Positions 18,731 to 26,075 of a DNA stretch of 60,307 nt are shown here, piece by piece. The DNA lies in contig NZ_JANQKD010000036.1 in NCBI RefSeq assembly GCF_028281305.1, forward strand, positions 1-60,307, in the 5' to 3' direction. A program made the translations under genes and the position numbers. Within the stretch, counting starts at the first letter, position 1. Every line of letters begins with the position of its first letter. The stretch is from Pelagibius sp. GTDB taxonomy: Bacteria > Pseudomonadota > Alphaproteobacteria > Kiloniellales > Kiloniellaceae. Under the pieces are notes generated by a model. It saw only the letters and a program-made list of their open reading frames with translations. It had not been told where the DNA came from and did no database searches.

Positions 18731-19330
18731 CTAGGCGATCCAGATCGGCAGAACGGAGGCAACCAGCAGCAGGCCGAGGACAATGTTAACCGCGCGCCAC
18801 TGCCAGTCCTTGCTAAGCGCGCGCGCCAGCAACGAACCGCCGGCGCACCAGAGGCACAGCGATCCGACTGCGGCAGCACCGAAGGTGCCCGCCATCACCA
18901 CGGCCAGTTCCAGGGGTTGGGCCGAGAGCGAGGCGAAGGAGGCCGCGGCGCCGAAAACCATGGCCCAGGCCTTGGGGTTGACCAGCAGGAGCGCGGCCCC
19001 GGAGGCAAACCCCAGCGGCCGGGCCGCATCAGCCGCCTGATCGTCCGGCGTGCCGGCAGAGCCGATGCGCCAGGCCAGCCAGAACAGGTAGGCCGTGCCG
19101 GCCAGCTTCAGCCCCAGTCCCAGCCCCGGAAACCCCTGCAGCAGGGCGCCGAGGCCGGAGGCGGCGGAGGCCGCCAGAACGGCAAGCCCGGCGGCGATCC
19201 CGAGCACCAGCGGCAGACTGCGCTGAAACCCAAAACGCACGCCTGAGGCCGTGGCCAAGGTGGTGGCACCGCCGGGCGTGATGGTGGCAACCACTGCAAA
19301 GAGCAGCAGGGATGGAAAGACCTCCGACAT
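18731..19330 (-). CDS. LysE family amino-acid exporter
   Basis: The start ATG at 19330 is preceded by GAGGGG at 5-6 bases. A longer frame to 19366 lacks that. The 199-residue, about six-helix membrane protein has the family signature VVATITPGGATTLATASGVRFG near the N-terminus and LLLVNPKAWAMVFGA mid-protein. Members export amino acids such as lysine, arginine or homoserine. A LysR gene is divergent 110 bases away, the common LysE/LysG layout, so export is probably induced by the cargo amino acid (inference). Confidence 0.9.
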   Translation of the reverse strand: MSEVFPSLLLFAVVATITPGGATTLATASGVRFGFQRSLPLVLGIAAGLAVLAASAASGLGALLQGFPGLGLGLKLAGTAYLFWLAWRIGSAGTPDDQAADAARPLGFASGAALLLVNPKAWAMVFGAAASFASLSAQPLELAVVMAGTFGAAAVGSLCLWCAGGSLLARALSKDWQWRAVNIVLGLLLVASVLPIWIA

Positions 19331-19421
19331 GGCAGCCCCTCGTCCACGGTTTCGAAGAGGCTTCACATTAGGGTTCGTTCAAGATATTATGAAAGGCAAT
19401 TCTATTAATATTTAAAATTAG

Positions 19422-19436
19422 CAATCATGATGATTG
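19422..19436. promoter_or_regulatory. perfect inverted repeat at the LysR start
   Basis: CAATCAT, G, ATGATTG gives 7-bp arms around one base, ending 4 bases before the LysR ATG. No clear Shine-Dalgarno sequence precedes that ATG. The repeat overlaps the place where one would be, so binding here could block the gene's own expression. Confidence 0.5.
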
Positions 19437-19440
19437 AACC

Positions 19441-20313
19441 ATGAACAGAAACCTCGACATCGGCCTGCTTCGGGCCTTCGCCGCGGTCGCAGGCACCCGA
19501 AGCATGACCACAGCCGCGGACCGCCTGGGCCTTACCCAGGGGGCCGTGAGCCAGCAGGTGAAGCGCCTGGAAGAGATGCTGGACTGCGTGCTCTTCGATC
19601 GCGCGCGGCGCGGTCTCAAGCTTACGGCCCGCGGCGACCAGATGCTCGGCCACGCCAAGCGCCTGCTGGCCATGAACGATGAAATCCTGCAGGAGATGAC
19701 CGGTCCGGCCATCGATGGAAAGGTGCGCCTGGGCATTCCTTTCGACCTTGTGTCGACCTATCTGCCGCTGGTCTTCGAGGGCTTTGCCGAGGCCAACCCG
19801 CGGATCGAGGTATCGCTCAACTGCGCCACTTCCAAGGCGCTTCTCGCAAGCCTGCGCGACGGCAGCGTCGATGTGGCACTGGTCGAGGAGCCGCTTGGCG
19901 AGTCCAAGGGCGAGTGCCTCTCCGTCGAACGTCTGCTGTGGATCGGCAGCAAGAACGGCACGGCCCACCGTAAGCGCCCCCTGCCACTGTCCATCGTCAG
20001 CGAGACCTGCGCTTTCCGCGACCCCATCGTCGAGGCCTTGGAAGCGCGGGCGATTCCCTGGCGCCCGGTCTTCGAGTACGGCACCCTCGAAGCGACCATG
20101 ACCACCGTGCGCTCGGACTTGGCGGTGACGGCCTTTCTCGGGTCGTTCATTCCGGGGGACATGGAGGTCCTGAGGCGGGACAGCGGTCTGCCGGAGCTGC
20201 CGAATTTCACGATCAACCTCTACGAAAGCAACATCGAAACCAACCCGGCGGCCCGCCAGGTTGCCGACTACCTGCGTGAGAGCATGATCGGGCAGAACCG
20301 CCGCAGCGCCTGA
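19441..20313 (+). CDS. LysR family transcriptional regulator (divergent to LysE)
   Basis: The 290-residue protein has an N-terminal winged HTH: LLRAFAAVAGTRSMTTAADRLGLTQGAVSQQVKRLEEML (residues about 8-46). The effector domain runs from about 90 (GKVRLGIPFDLVSTYLPLV). It is divergent from the LysE exporter, and the AT-rich 110-base gap holds both promoters. It probably activates the exporter in response to an amino acid. A nitroreductase follows 117 bases downstream on the same strand and may or may not be co-transcribed. Confidence 0.92.
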   Translation: MNRNLDIGLLRAFAAVAGTRSMTTAADRLGLTQGAVSQQVKRLEEMLDCVLFDRARRGLKLTARGDQMLGHAKRLLAMNDEILQEMTGPAIDGKVRLGIPFDLVSTYLPLVFEGFAEANPRIEVSLNCATSKALLASLRDGSVDVALVEEPLGESKGECLSVERLLWIGSKNGTAHRKRPLPLSIVSETCAFRDPIVEALEARAIPWRPVFEYGTLEATMTTVRSDLAVTAFLGSFIPGDMEVLRRDSGLPELPNFTINLYESNIETNPAARQVADYLRESMIGQNRRSA

Positions 20314-20430
20314 CGATGGGTTGAACCAAAACCCGGGGCGACCGGGGCGGCGAATATGGGTGGACAGGGCCCAATCCCGGCGGCACCTTCTGGCGCCAGC
20401 CGCAGCGACAACCGGAAGAGGAAATCCCAA

Positions 20431-21270
20431 ATGGACCGCTCGCAGGGGCTCGAAGCCCTGCAGTCCGCCTTGGCTGCGCGCTTCAGCGACGCAGGTTCGC
20501 TGCGGACCGATGAACAACTGACGGCGCTCGACAGCCTGGCGACAATGGCCGGCCGCGGCTCCGTCCGCCGTTTCAAGCCGGAGCCCGTGGACCCCGCCCT
20601 GCTGCGCCTGCTCGCCGCCGTCGCCCTCTCGGCACCGACCAAGAGCGACCTGCAGCAGCGCGACATCGTCGTCGTGACGGACAAGGACCTGCGGGCCCAA
20701 CTCGGCCGCCTGATCGCCGATCAGACCTGGACCGCCGGCGTGCCCAGCCTTCTGGTCTTTTGCGGCAACAACCGCCGCCAGCGCCAGATCCACGACTGGC
20801 GCGGCCATGCCTTCGCCAACGACCACCTGGATGCCTTCTTCAACGCCGCGGTGGATGGCGGCATCGCGCTCGCCACCTTCGTCGTGGCCGCCGAAGCCCT
20901 GGGCCTCGGGACCTGCCCGATCTCGGCACTGCGCAACGATGCCGAGCAGGTCAGCAACCTTCTCGGCCTGCCGGATCACGTCTTTCCGGTGGCGGGGCTG
21001 GCCGTCGGCTGGCCGGCCGAAGCGGCCCCGATCAGCCCGCGCCTGCCGCTTTCCGTCACGCTGCACGAGAACCGCTTCAATGAGGATGGGGTTCGCGAAG
21101 CCATCGCCACCTATGATCCCTTGCGACACTATGCTGCGCAGCGCTTCGTCGAGGATTTCGGCGAAGACACCGACTACGGCTGGTCGGAGGACAAAACACG
21201 CCAGTACGCAAAGGCCGAGCGCGCCGGCTTCGGCGCCTTCGTCCGCGCCAAAGGGTTCCGCCTGGATTAG
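20431..21270 (+). CDS. nitroreductase family protein (FMN-dependent)
   Basis: The start ATG at 20431 has AGAGGAAA upstream at good spacing. The 279-residue protein carries the FMN phosphate-binding RGSVRRFKPEPVD (about 42-54), a dimer helix region, and EALGLGTCPISALR (about 155-168), typical of the NfsA/flavin reductase branch. It reduces quinones, nitro-compounds or flavins with NAD(P)H. The natural substrate is not evident. Its stop and that of the fumarase beta gene lie 23 bases apart, and the gap holds a weak GCGGCT/AGCCGC hairpin that could serve both strands. Confidence 0.88.
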   Translation: MDRSQGLEALQSALAARFSDAGSLRTDEQLTALDSLATMAGRGSVRRFKPEPVDPALLRLLAAVALSAPTKSDLQQRDIVVVTDKDLRAQLGRLIADQTWTAGVPSLLVFCGNNRRQRQIHDWRGHAFANDHLDAFFNAAVDGGIALATFVVAAEALGLGTCPISALRNDAEQVSNLLGLPDHVFPVAGLAVGWPAEAAPISPRLPLSVTLHENRFNEDGVREAIATYDPLRHYAAQRFVEDFGEDTDYGWSEDKTRQYAKAERAGFGAFVRAKGFRLD

Positions 21271-21293
21271 CGGCTTCAAGCTGGATTAGCCGC

Positions 21294-21974
21294 CTACATC
21301 ACCTCGTCTTCGCGGTCGTCGGTTTCGCCGTAGCGATGCAGCGCCGGCGGCTTCAGACCCTTGTAGAGCCTGCCGATCCCTTTGTTGACGATGTCACCCT
21401 GCTGAGCGAAGAGCGAATTGCCGGTAAGATCGCTGTCGACGATGAAGGGCCCGAAGCCCTCCACCTCGAACAGCCAGAGCGCCTGGGCGATGCCCAACTC
21501 CTCCAGCCAATGCACCGAGCGTACGGCCTTGACCCCCCGGCCCAGCAGGGCGCCGGTGCCGTAGCCCACAGTGGTCAGATAGACCGCACCGCGCGGCGCC
21601 AAGACCTGCTTGTAGTCGTCGCGCGGCATGCCGCCCTTGCCGATCACGATCTTTGTGCCCGTCAGGTCGAGCCAGTCACCGAGATACTTGGAGAAACGGA
21701 AGCTGGCCGTCGCGGTCACGCCACCGATGACGTAGCTGCCGTCGGGCTGTGGCGCCGCGGCTGGCGAGCAGTGGAAGTTCACGTTGCTGGCCTCGGTCAG
21801 GCCGTCGGGCAGTGCACCCCCCTCAACCAGCACCCGGTTGTAGACGCCTTCGCGGGCCGTATAGACAAGGCCACTGAGATAGACGACGGAACCCAGTTCC
21901 AGCGCCGCGATGTCTTCCGGTTTCGCCGGCAGGCTCAGGCGGACCTGTTTAAGCTTCGATCCTGGCTTGGCCAT
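21294..21974 (-). CDS. class I fumarase/tartrate dehydratase-type hydro-lyase, beta subunit
   Basis: The start ATG at 21974 lies inside the end of the alpha gene (40-base overlap in another frame). The 226-residue protein shows the beta-subunit hallmarks SGLVYTAREG, GGVTATASFRFSKYL, IGKGGMPRDDY and LEELGIAQALWLFEVEGFGPFIVDSD. The beta subunit supplies part of the active site and pairs with the iron-sulfur alpha subunit. Homologues act on fumarate/malate, L-tartrate, mesaconate or dimethylmalate. The short C-terminal acidic tail is not a family feature. Confidence 0.9.
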   Translation of the reverse strand: MAKPGSKLKQVRLSLPAKPEDIAALELGSVVYLSGLVYTAREGVYNRVLVEGGALPDGLTEASNVNFHCSPAAAPQPDGSYVIGGVTATASFRFSKYLGDWLDLTGTKIVIGKGGMPRDDYKQVLAPRGAVYLTTVGYGTGALLGRGVKAVRSVHWLEELGIAQALWLFEVEGFGPFIVDSDLTGNSLFAQQGDIVNKGIGRLYKGLKPPALHRYGETDDREDEVM

Positions 21975-22900
21975 TCCACGGTCTCCCGGCGCATGTAAGG
22001 GGTGAACCACTGGGGGTCGCTGCGGTAGGTAACGGACCCGTCCGCGGCGAGGCGTGCCGTGGCACGGCGCGACGACAGACAGAAGGTGTGCACGGAAACC
22101 GGCATGCCGCCGGTGTGGGTGTAGCCGACCTCGATGTGGCAATCGACCACCATGGAGGAGCCGACGAAACCCATGGCGCCCATGCCGATGGAATTGCCCA
22201 GCACCTTCAGGTCCAGTTCCAGGGCGGCGATCTTCGGGTCGGGGTTGCGGTCGCCGACGACACGCAGGCAGGCCGCCTGCTTGCCGAGCACCATGCAGGT
22301 GTCCTTGGAGCCGCCGATGCCGACGCCGACGATGGCCGGCTGACAGGCCAGCCCCCGCTTGCCGAAGGCGATCAGGGTATCCAGCAGGAAGCGTTTGATG
22401 CCGTCGATACCGTCGCCCGGAAAGAGCATGCGGTAGTCGGAGCCGAAGAGCCCGCCCTTGTGCACGGTGGTGATGTCGATCCAGTCCGCCTCCGGCTCGA
22501 AGCTCCACTCGATCTCCGGCGCGTTGATGCCGACGTTGTTGTTGTGCTCGCTGCGCCAAAGCGGGTGCACGCGGTTGGGCCTCAGCGGCACGTCCTGCGT
22601 GGCCCGGGCCGTCGCGCTGCGCAGCGCCCGCTCGATCCCGGTGAAGCCGCCGGCAAAGGCCGCACGGTCGCCGACCTTGACGTAGTAGCGCGGCAGGCCG
22701 GTGTCGGCGCACATGGGCCGCCGGTCCTCGCTGGCCGCTTCCCAGTTCTCCACCATGGACTGCAGAACAAAGGCCGAGAGATCGCCGTTTTCCACGTCGA
22801 TCATGCCCTTTATGCCGGCCAGATAGTCTTCCGGAATATCGATGGCGGCCTTGCGCATGACTTCGTAGCCGGCCGCTTCGATCGCCGCATTCTCGATCAT
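21935..22900 (-). CDS. class I fumarase/tartrate dehydratase-type hydro-lyase, alpha subunit (Fe-S)
   Basis: The protein has 321 residues. It carries RPMCADTGLPRYYVKVG (Cys64), SEHNNNVGINAPEIEW, GVGIGGSKDTCMVLGKQAA (Cys202) and MVVDCHIEVGYTH (Cys254). Cys64, Cys254 and one of Cys186/Cys202 are the candidate ligands of the [4Fe-4S] cluster. The gene sits 10 bases after the flavoprotein gene in a seven-gene operon with an SDH-like complex. The pair could form fumarate to malate in sequence, but mesaconate, tartrate and related substrates are equally allowed by the fold. See the findings for the operon reading. Confidence 0.9.
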   Translation of the reverse strand: MIENAAIEAAGYEVMRKAAIDIPEDYLAGIKGMIDVENGDLSAFVLQSMVENWEAASEDRRPMCADTGLPRYYVKVGDRAAFAGGFTGIERALRSATARATQDVPLRPNRVHPLWRSEHNNNVGINAPEIEWSFEPEADWIDITTVHKGGLFGSDYRMLFPGDGIDGIKRFLLDTLIAFGKRGLACQPAIVGVGIGGSKDTCMVLGKQAACLRVVGDRNPDPKIAALELDLKVLGNSIGMGAMGFVGSSMVVDCHIEVGYTHTGGMPVSVHTFCLSSRRATARLAADGSVTYRSDPQWFTPYMRRETVEWPSQDRSLNRSA

Positions 22901-22910
22901 GTCATCCTCC

Positions 22911-24659
22911 CTAAACCGCCGCTACCGGCGGTGCCCCGGCCTCGTCGGCAATCAGCGACTCGCCCGGCTGCACCCGGTCGAAGATCACCGGCACCATCGC
23001 AGTCTCAAGATCCTGCCCTTCCAAGCGCACCCGGGTGAAAGCGCTCTTCGCCAGATCGCCGGTCTCCGGAAAGTCCTCGCGGAAATGGGCACCGCGGGAG
23101 TCTTCGCGGGCCAGCGCCGCCTCGGCGATAACGCCAGAGATGGTAAGCAGGTTCTGCAGATTGAGCCAGTCGTGCCAGGTGAGATTAAATGCCCGGTCGG
23201 CGTCCGCCAGGCCGGTCCCTTCCAGGGTCGCGGCAAGGTCAGCTACCGCAGCGCGGCCCTGTTCCAGGCCGGCGGCGGTTCTCAGGATGCCGACGTTGTC
23301 CCACATCTGCTGCCAGAGCGTCTCGCGCAGCCCATTCAGGTCGCCACCGGCCTGCGTAAAGGGCCGCTCCGCCCGCGCGATGGCGGCATCGATGACGCTT
23401 TCGTCGGGTTCCCGCCAGTTCCGCTGCCCGGCAACAAAGGCGGCCATGGACTCGCCGGCGATCCCGCCGAAGACGGTGGAGTTGGCGACACCGTTGCCGC
23501 CCAGGCGGTTCGCACCATGGACGCCGCCGCAGTCCTCCCCCGCCGCAAAGAGACCGGGCGATGCGGTCGAACAGTCGGCTTCGAACTCGACGCCGCCCAT
23601 CATGTAGTGGGCCGTCGGCACCACCTCGACCCGGCCGCCGGCCAGGTCGAAGCCGCAGTCGGCACAGCGCTTCACCATACCCGGGAAGAGATCTTCGACC
23701 CGCTCCGGCCCCAGGTGCGCCATTTCGATGAAGACCCCGCCCATGGGGGTCGTCCGACCGGCACGCATCTCCGCATAGATGGCGCGCGAGACGATGTCGC
23801 GGGTCGCGCGCTCGCCAGCCGGATGCTGGTTTTCCATGAAGCGCTCCCCGGCGCCGTTCAGCAGATAGCCGCCGGCGCCGCGCAGCCCCTCCTCCAGAAC
23901 CGTCCCCGTCATCCGGGTGTCGGGCCCGCCCAGAAGACCGGTCGGATGGAACTGCACCATTTCCATGTCGCGCAGCGCGAGGCCGTAGCGCAGGGCCATG
24001 GCCAGCCCGTCGCAGCTCTTGTCGCCGGAGGGCGTGTGGTAGAGGTACATTGTGGGTCCGGCGCCGGTGCCCAGCAGCACGGCCTTCGCCTCAACCAGCC
24101 GGTAGCTGCCGTCGCGGATGTCGATCAACAAAACGCCGGCGATGCCGGAACCGTCGCGCGCCGGGATCAGTTCGATGGCGCGGTGCTCCTCCAGCCGGCG
24201 CGCATCCAGCGCCCAGACCTGCTCCATCAGGCGGTTGATGATCTCGATGCCCGTCAGATCGCCCTTGTGTACCGTGCGGTCGAAGCTCTGACCGGCGAAG
24301 GCCTTTTGATGAAGCGTGCCGTCGGGATTGCGATCGAAGAAGCAGCCGACCTCGTTCTCCATTTCCCGAATGCGCTCGACCGCCTTGACGCAGAGCGTCC
24401 AGGCGAGGTCCTGGCGCGGCAGCCACTTGCCGCCGACGATGGTGTCCATGAAATGCCGCTCGATGGAATCACCGGCGCCCAGCGCGACGTTGTAGCCGCC
24501 CTGCACCATGCGGGTGCAGCCGGACTTGCCCAGCAGACCCTTGGCGGCGATGGTCACGTCGAGGTCGGGATTGGCCTGCTTGGCGTGAATCGCGGCGAAG
24601 AGGCCGGCGCCGCCGCTGCCGAGAATGAGAATATCGGTCTTCAGCCGCTCGATCCGCAT
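22911..24659 (-). CDS. succinate dehydrogenase/fumarate reductase-like flavoprotein subunit, flavin-linking His replaced by Cys
   Basis: The 582-residue protein has the FAD-binding start TDILILGSGGAGLFAAIHA. Active-site residues of the SdhA/FrdA family are kept: QFHPTGLLG, EEGLRGAGGYLLN, TAHYMMGGVE and HGANRLGGNG. In SdhA/FrdA the flavin is bound covalently to His in SHT; here the aligned residues read GCT with Cys48, so FAD is probably not covalently held. In known enzymes such a change favours fumarate reduction over succinate oxidation. The gene sits between membrane-anchor and fumarase-type genes. It probably works in a dedicated pathway rather than the citric acid cycle (inference). Confidence 0.9.
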   Translation of the reverse strand: MRIERLKTDILILGSGGAGLFAAIHAKQANPDLDVTIAAKGLLGKSGCTRMVQGGYNVALGAGDSIERHFMDTIVGGKWLPRQDLAWTLCVKAVERIREMENEVGCFFDRNPDGTLHQKAFAGQSFDRTVHKGDLTGIEIINRLMEQVWALDARRLEEHRAIELIPARDGSGIAGVLLIDIRDGSYRLVEAKAVLLGTGAGPTMYLYHTPSGDKSCDGLAMALRYGLALRDMEMVQFHPTGLLGGPDTRMTGTVLEEGLRGAGGYLLNGAGERFMENQHPAGERATRDIVSRAIYAEMRAGRTTPMGGVFIEMAHLGPERVEDLFPGMVKRCADCGFDLAGGRVEVVPTAHYMMGGVEFEADCSTASPGLFAAGEDCGGVHGANRLGGNGVANSTVFGGIAGESMAAFVAGQRNWREPDESVIDAAIARAERPFTQAGGDLNGLRETLWQQMWDNVGILRTAAGLEQGRAAVADLAATLEGTGLADADRAFNLTWHDWLNLQNLLTISGVIAEAALAREDSRGAHFREDFPETGDLAKSAFTRVRLEGQDLETAMVPVIFDRVQPGESLIADEAGAPPVAAV

Positions 24660-24662
24660 GGC

Positions 24663-25010
24663 TCACCAGACCTGCGCGTAGAAGGCCACGCCGACGGCGA
24701 TGGCGGCGGCTGTTCCCGGAAAGATCCAGCGCAGGCGCGGGTCGTTGCGGTAAGGCCAGACCAGCAGCTCCAGCGCCAGCAGGCGCAGCCCGAAGCAGAG
24801 GTGTAGCGTGAGCAGCGTGACCAGCCCCCACTCCGCAACCTTTACCAGCGGCAGCTCGGCGAAGACGAGGAAGGCATCCAGCCGTTCGGCGCCTTCGAGC
24901 GCCAGACCGAGCGCGAGGAAATGAAATGGCAGGAAGACGGCCAAAGCCAGCCCCGACAGGCGGTGGCCCAGGAAGGCCAGGTAGCTCTCGTGGTTGCGCA
25001 GGGGCTGCAT
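24663..25010 (-). CDS. SdhC/FrdC-like membrane anchor subunit
   Basis: I chose the ATG at 25010, four bases after the previous gene's stop. A TTG at 25022 is the alternative. The 115-residue protein has three membrane helices with HRLSGLALAVFLPFHFLALGL near the N-terminus and LHLCFGLRLLALELL later. The HRxSG motif is typical of succinate dehydrogenase cytochrome b subunits, and the histidines could bind haem b. It anchors the complex and passes electrons to or from quinone. Confidence 0.8.
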   Translation of the reverse strand: MQPLRNHESYLAFLGHRLSGLALAVFLPFHFLALGLALEGAERLDAFLVFAELPLVKVAEWGLVTLLTLHLCFGLRLLALELLVWPYRNDPRLRWIFPGTAAAIAVGVAFYAQVW

Positions 25011-25014
25011 GAGC

Positions 25015-25344
25015 TCAGGCAACCACCGCGATCACGGCCCTGAGGCCCAGAGCGGCGAGCAAGATGCCGAAAGCCAGAGAGACAAGCGTTGCAAGGCGCG
25101 GGCTGGCGGCAGTCCATTCGCGCAGGATGGTGCGCAAACCAAGCGGCGCATGGACGGCGGCGGCCAGCACGAAGGCTCCGTAAAAGAGCGCCCAACCAAG
25201 GCTGCCCTGGGTGCGGCCCAGGATCTCTTGCGCCGTCAGGCCGTCGCGCACCGCATAGAGGATGAGACCCAGATGCGCCAGCACCAGCGGCGCGAGAATC
25301 AACGCCGTCAGCCGCTGGAGCACAAAGAGCCGCCGTTCCGTCAC
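25015..25344 (-). CDS. SdhD/FrdD-like membrane anchor subunit
   Basis: The start is a GTG at 25344 overlapping the iron-sulfur gene's stop (GTGA). The 109-residue protein has three hydrophobic helices: RRLFVLQRLTALILAPLVLAHLGLILY, then a region around FVLAAAVHAPLGLRTI, then a last C-terminal one. Weak similarity plus position supports the second membrane anchor of the complex. His in LAHLGLIL and AVHAPLG are candidate haem ligands. Confidence 0.75.
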   Translation of the reverse strand: MTERRLFVLQRLTALILAPLVLAHLGLILYAVRDGLTAQEILGRTQGSLGWALFYGAFVLAAAVHAPLGLRTILREWTAASPRLATLVSLAFGILLAALGLRAVIAVVA

Positions 25345-26075
25345 TCCGGGGCCTCCAGTTTCGGCAGGCCGAAGAAGGCGCTGCGCTTCAGCGCGGCGAT
25401 GCTTTCCGACGGGCTGAGACCGACCGGACAGTGGCGCGTGCAATTGCCCTGGCTGTGGCAGGAGGTGCAGCCGCCTTCGGCAAAGGCGCGGTCCAGGGTG
25501 TCCGAGCGCGGCCCGTGGCGCGCATCGTTCACCAGCGTCCAGGCGCGGTTCAGGGCAGCCGGGCCCAGGTAGTCGGAATTCCAGGCAACCACGTCACAGG
25601 CCGCGTGACAGACCGCGCAGTTGATGCACTCGATCGCCGCCGAAGCGGCCAGGCGCGGTGGTGACTGCGGATCAACCCGCTGCGGCGGCTCCCGCCGGCT
25701 TGCGGTTCCGGAAAACCGGCCGCCGGCGCGCTGCCACTTGTCGAAGAAGGGCGCCATGTCGCAGGCCAGGTCCTTGATCCGCGGCAGATTGCGCAGCGGC
25801 TCCACGGTCAGCGTCCCTTCCAGCGCGACCCGACGCACGTGGGTGCGGCAGGTCCAGCGCGGGCGGCCGTTGACGGTCATGGCGCAGGAGCCGCAAACGC
25901 CGACGCGGCAGGCAAAGCGGTATGCCAGGTCCGGCGCCTGGCGGCGTTGCACTTCCGTGACCACGTCCAGAACTGTCTGGTTGTCGCGGGCCGGGACGCG
26001 GTAAGTCTCGAAACGACCCTCCGCCTTGCCGCGCCAGATGCGCACGTTCAGCGCGTTTCCCGGCCCTTCGGTCAT
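25341..26075 (-). CDS. succinate dehydrogenase/fumarate reductase-like iron-sulfur subunit
   Basis: The 244-residue protein shows the three SdhB/FrdB cluster regions. [2Fe-2S] is formed by Cys56, 61, 64 and 76 (CRVGVCGSC). A [4Fe-4S] motif CINCAVCHAAC has Cys150, 153, 156 and 160. The last motif reads CTSCHSQGNCTRHCPVGLSP, where Cys206, 212 and 216 match the [3Fe-4S] ligands and Cys203 is extra. The start overlaps the ThDP enzyme stop by four bases. CTSCH resembles a haem site, but the protein lacks a signal peptide and is cytoplasmic. Confidence 0.92.
   Translation of the reverse strand: MTEGPGNALNVRIWRGKAEGRFETYRVPARDNQTVLDVVTEVQRRQAPDLAYRFACRVGVCGSCAMTVNGRPRWTCRTHVRRVALEGTLTVEPLRNLPRIKDLACDMAPFFDKWQRAGGRFSGTASRREPPQRVDPQSPPRLAASAAIECINCAVCHAACDVVAWNSDYLGPAALNRAWTLVNDARHGPRSDTLDRAFAEGGCTSCHSQGNCTRHCPVGLSPSESIAALKRSAFFGLPKLEAPE

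Noticed and set aside
19405..21279. 624-codon minus-strand frame opposite LysR and the nitroreductase
   Set aside because: It has no recognisable motif and lies fully antisense to two genes with clear domains.
25341..26075. CTSCH in the iron-sulfur subunit as a c-type haem site
   Set aside because: No signal peptide is present and the cysteines belong to the SdhB-type cluster motif, so a cytoplasmic iron-sulfur cluster is the right reading.
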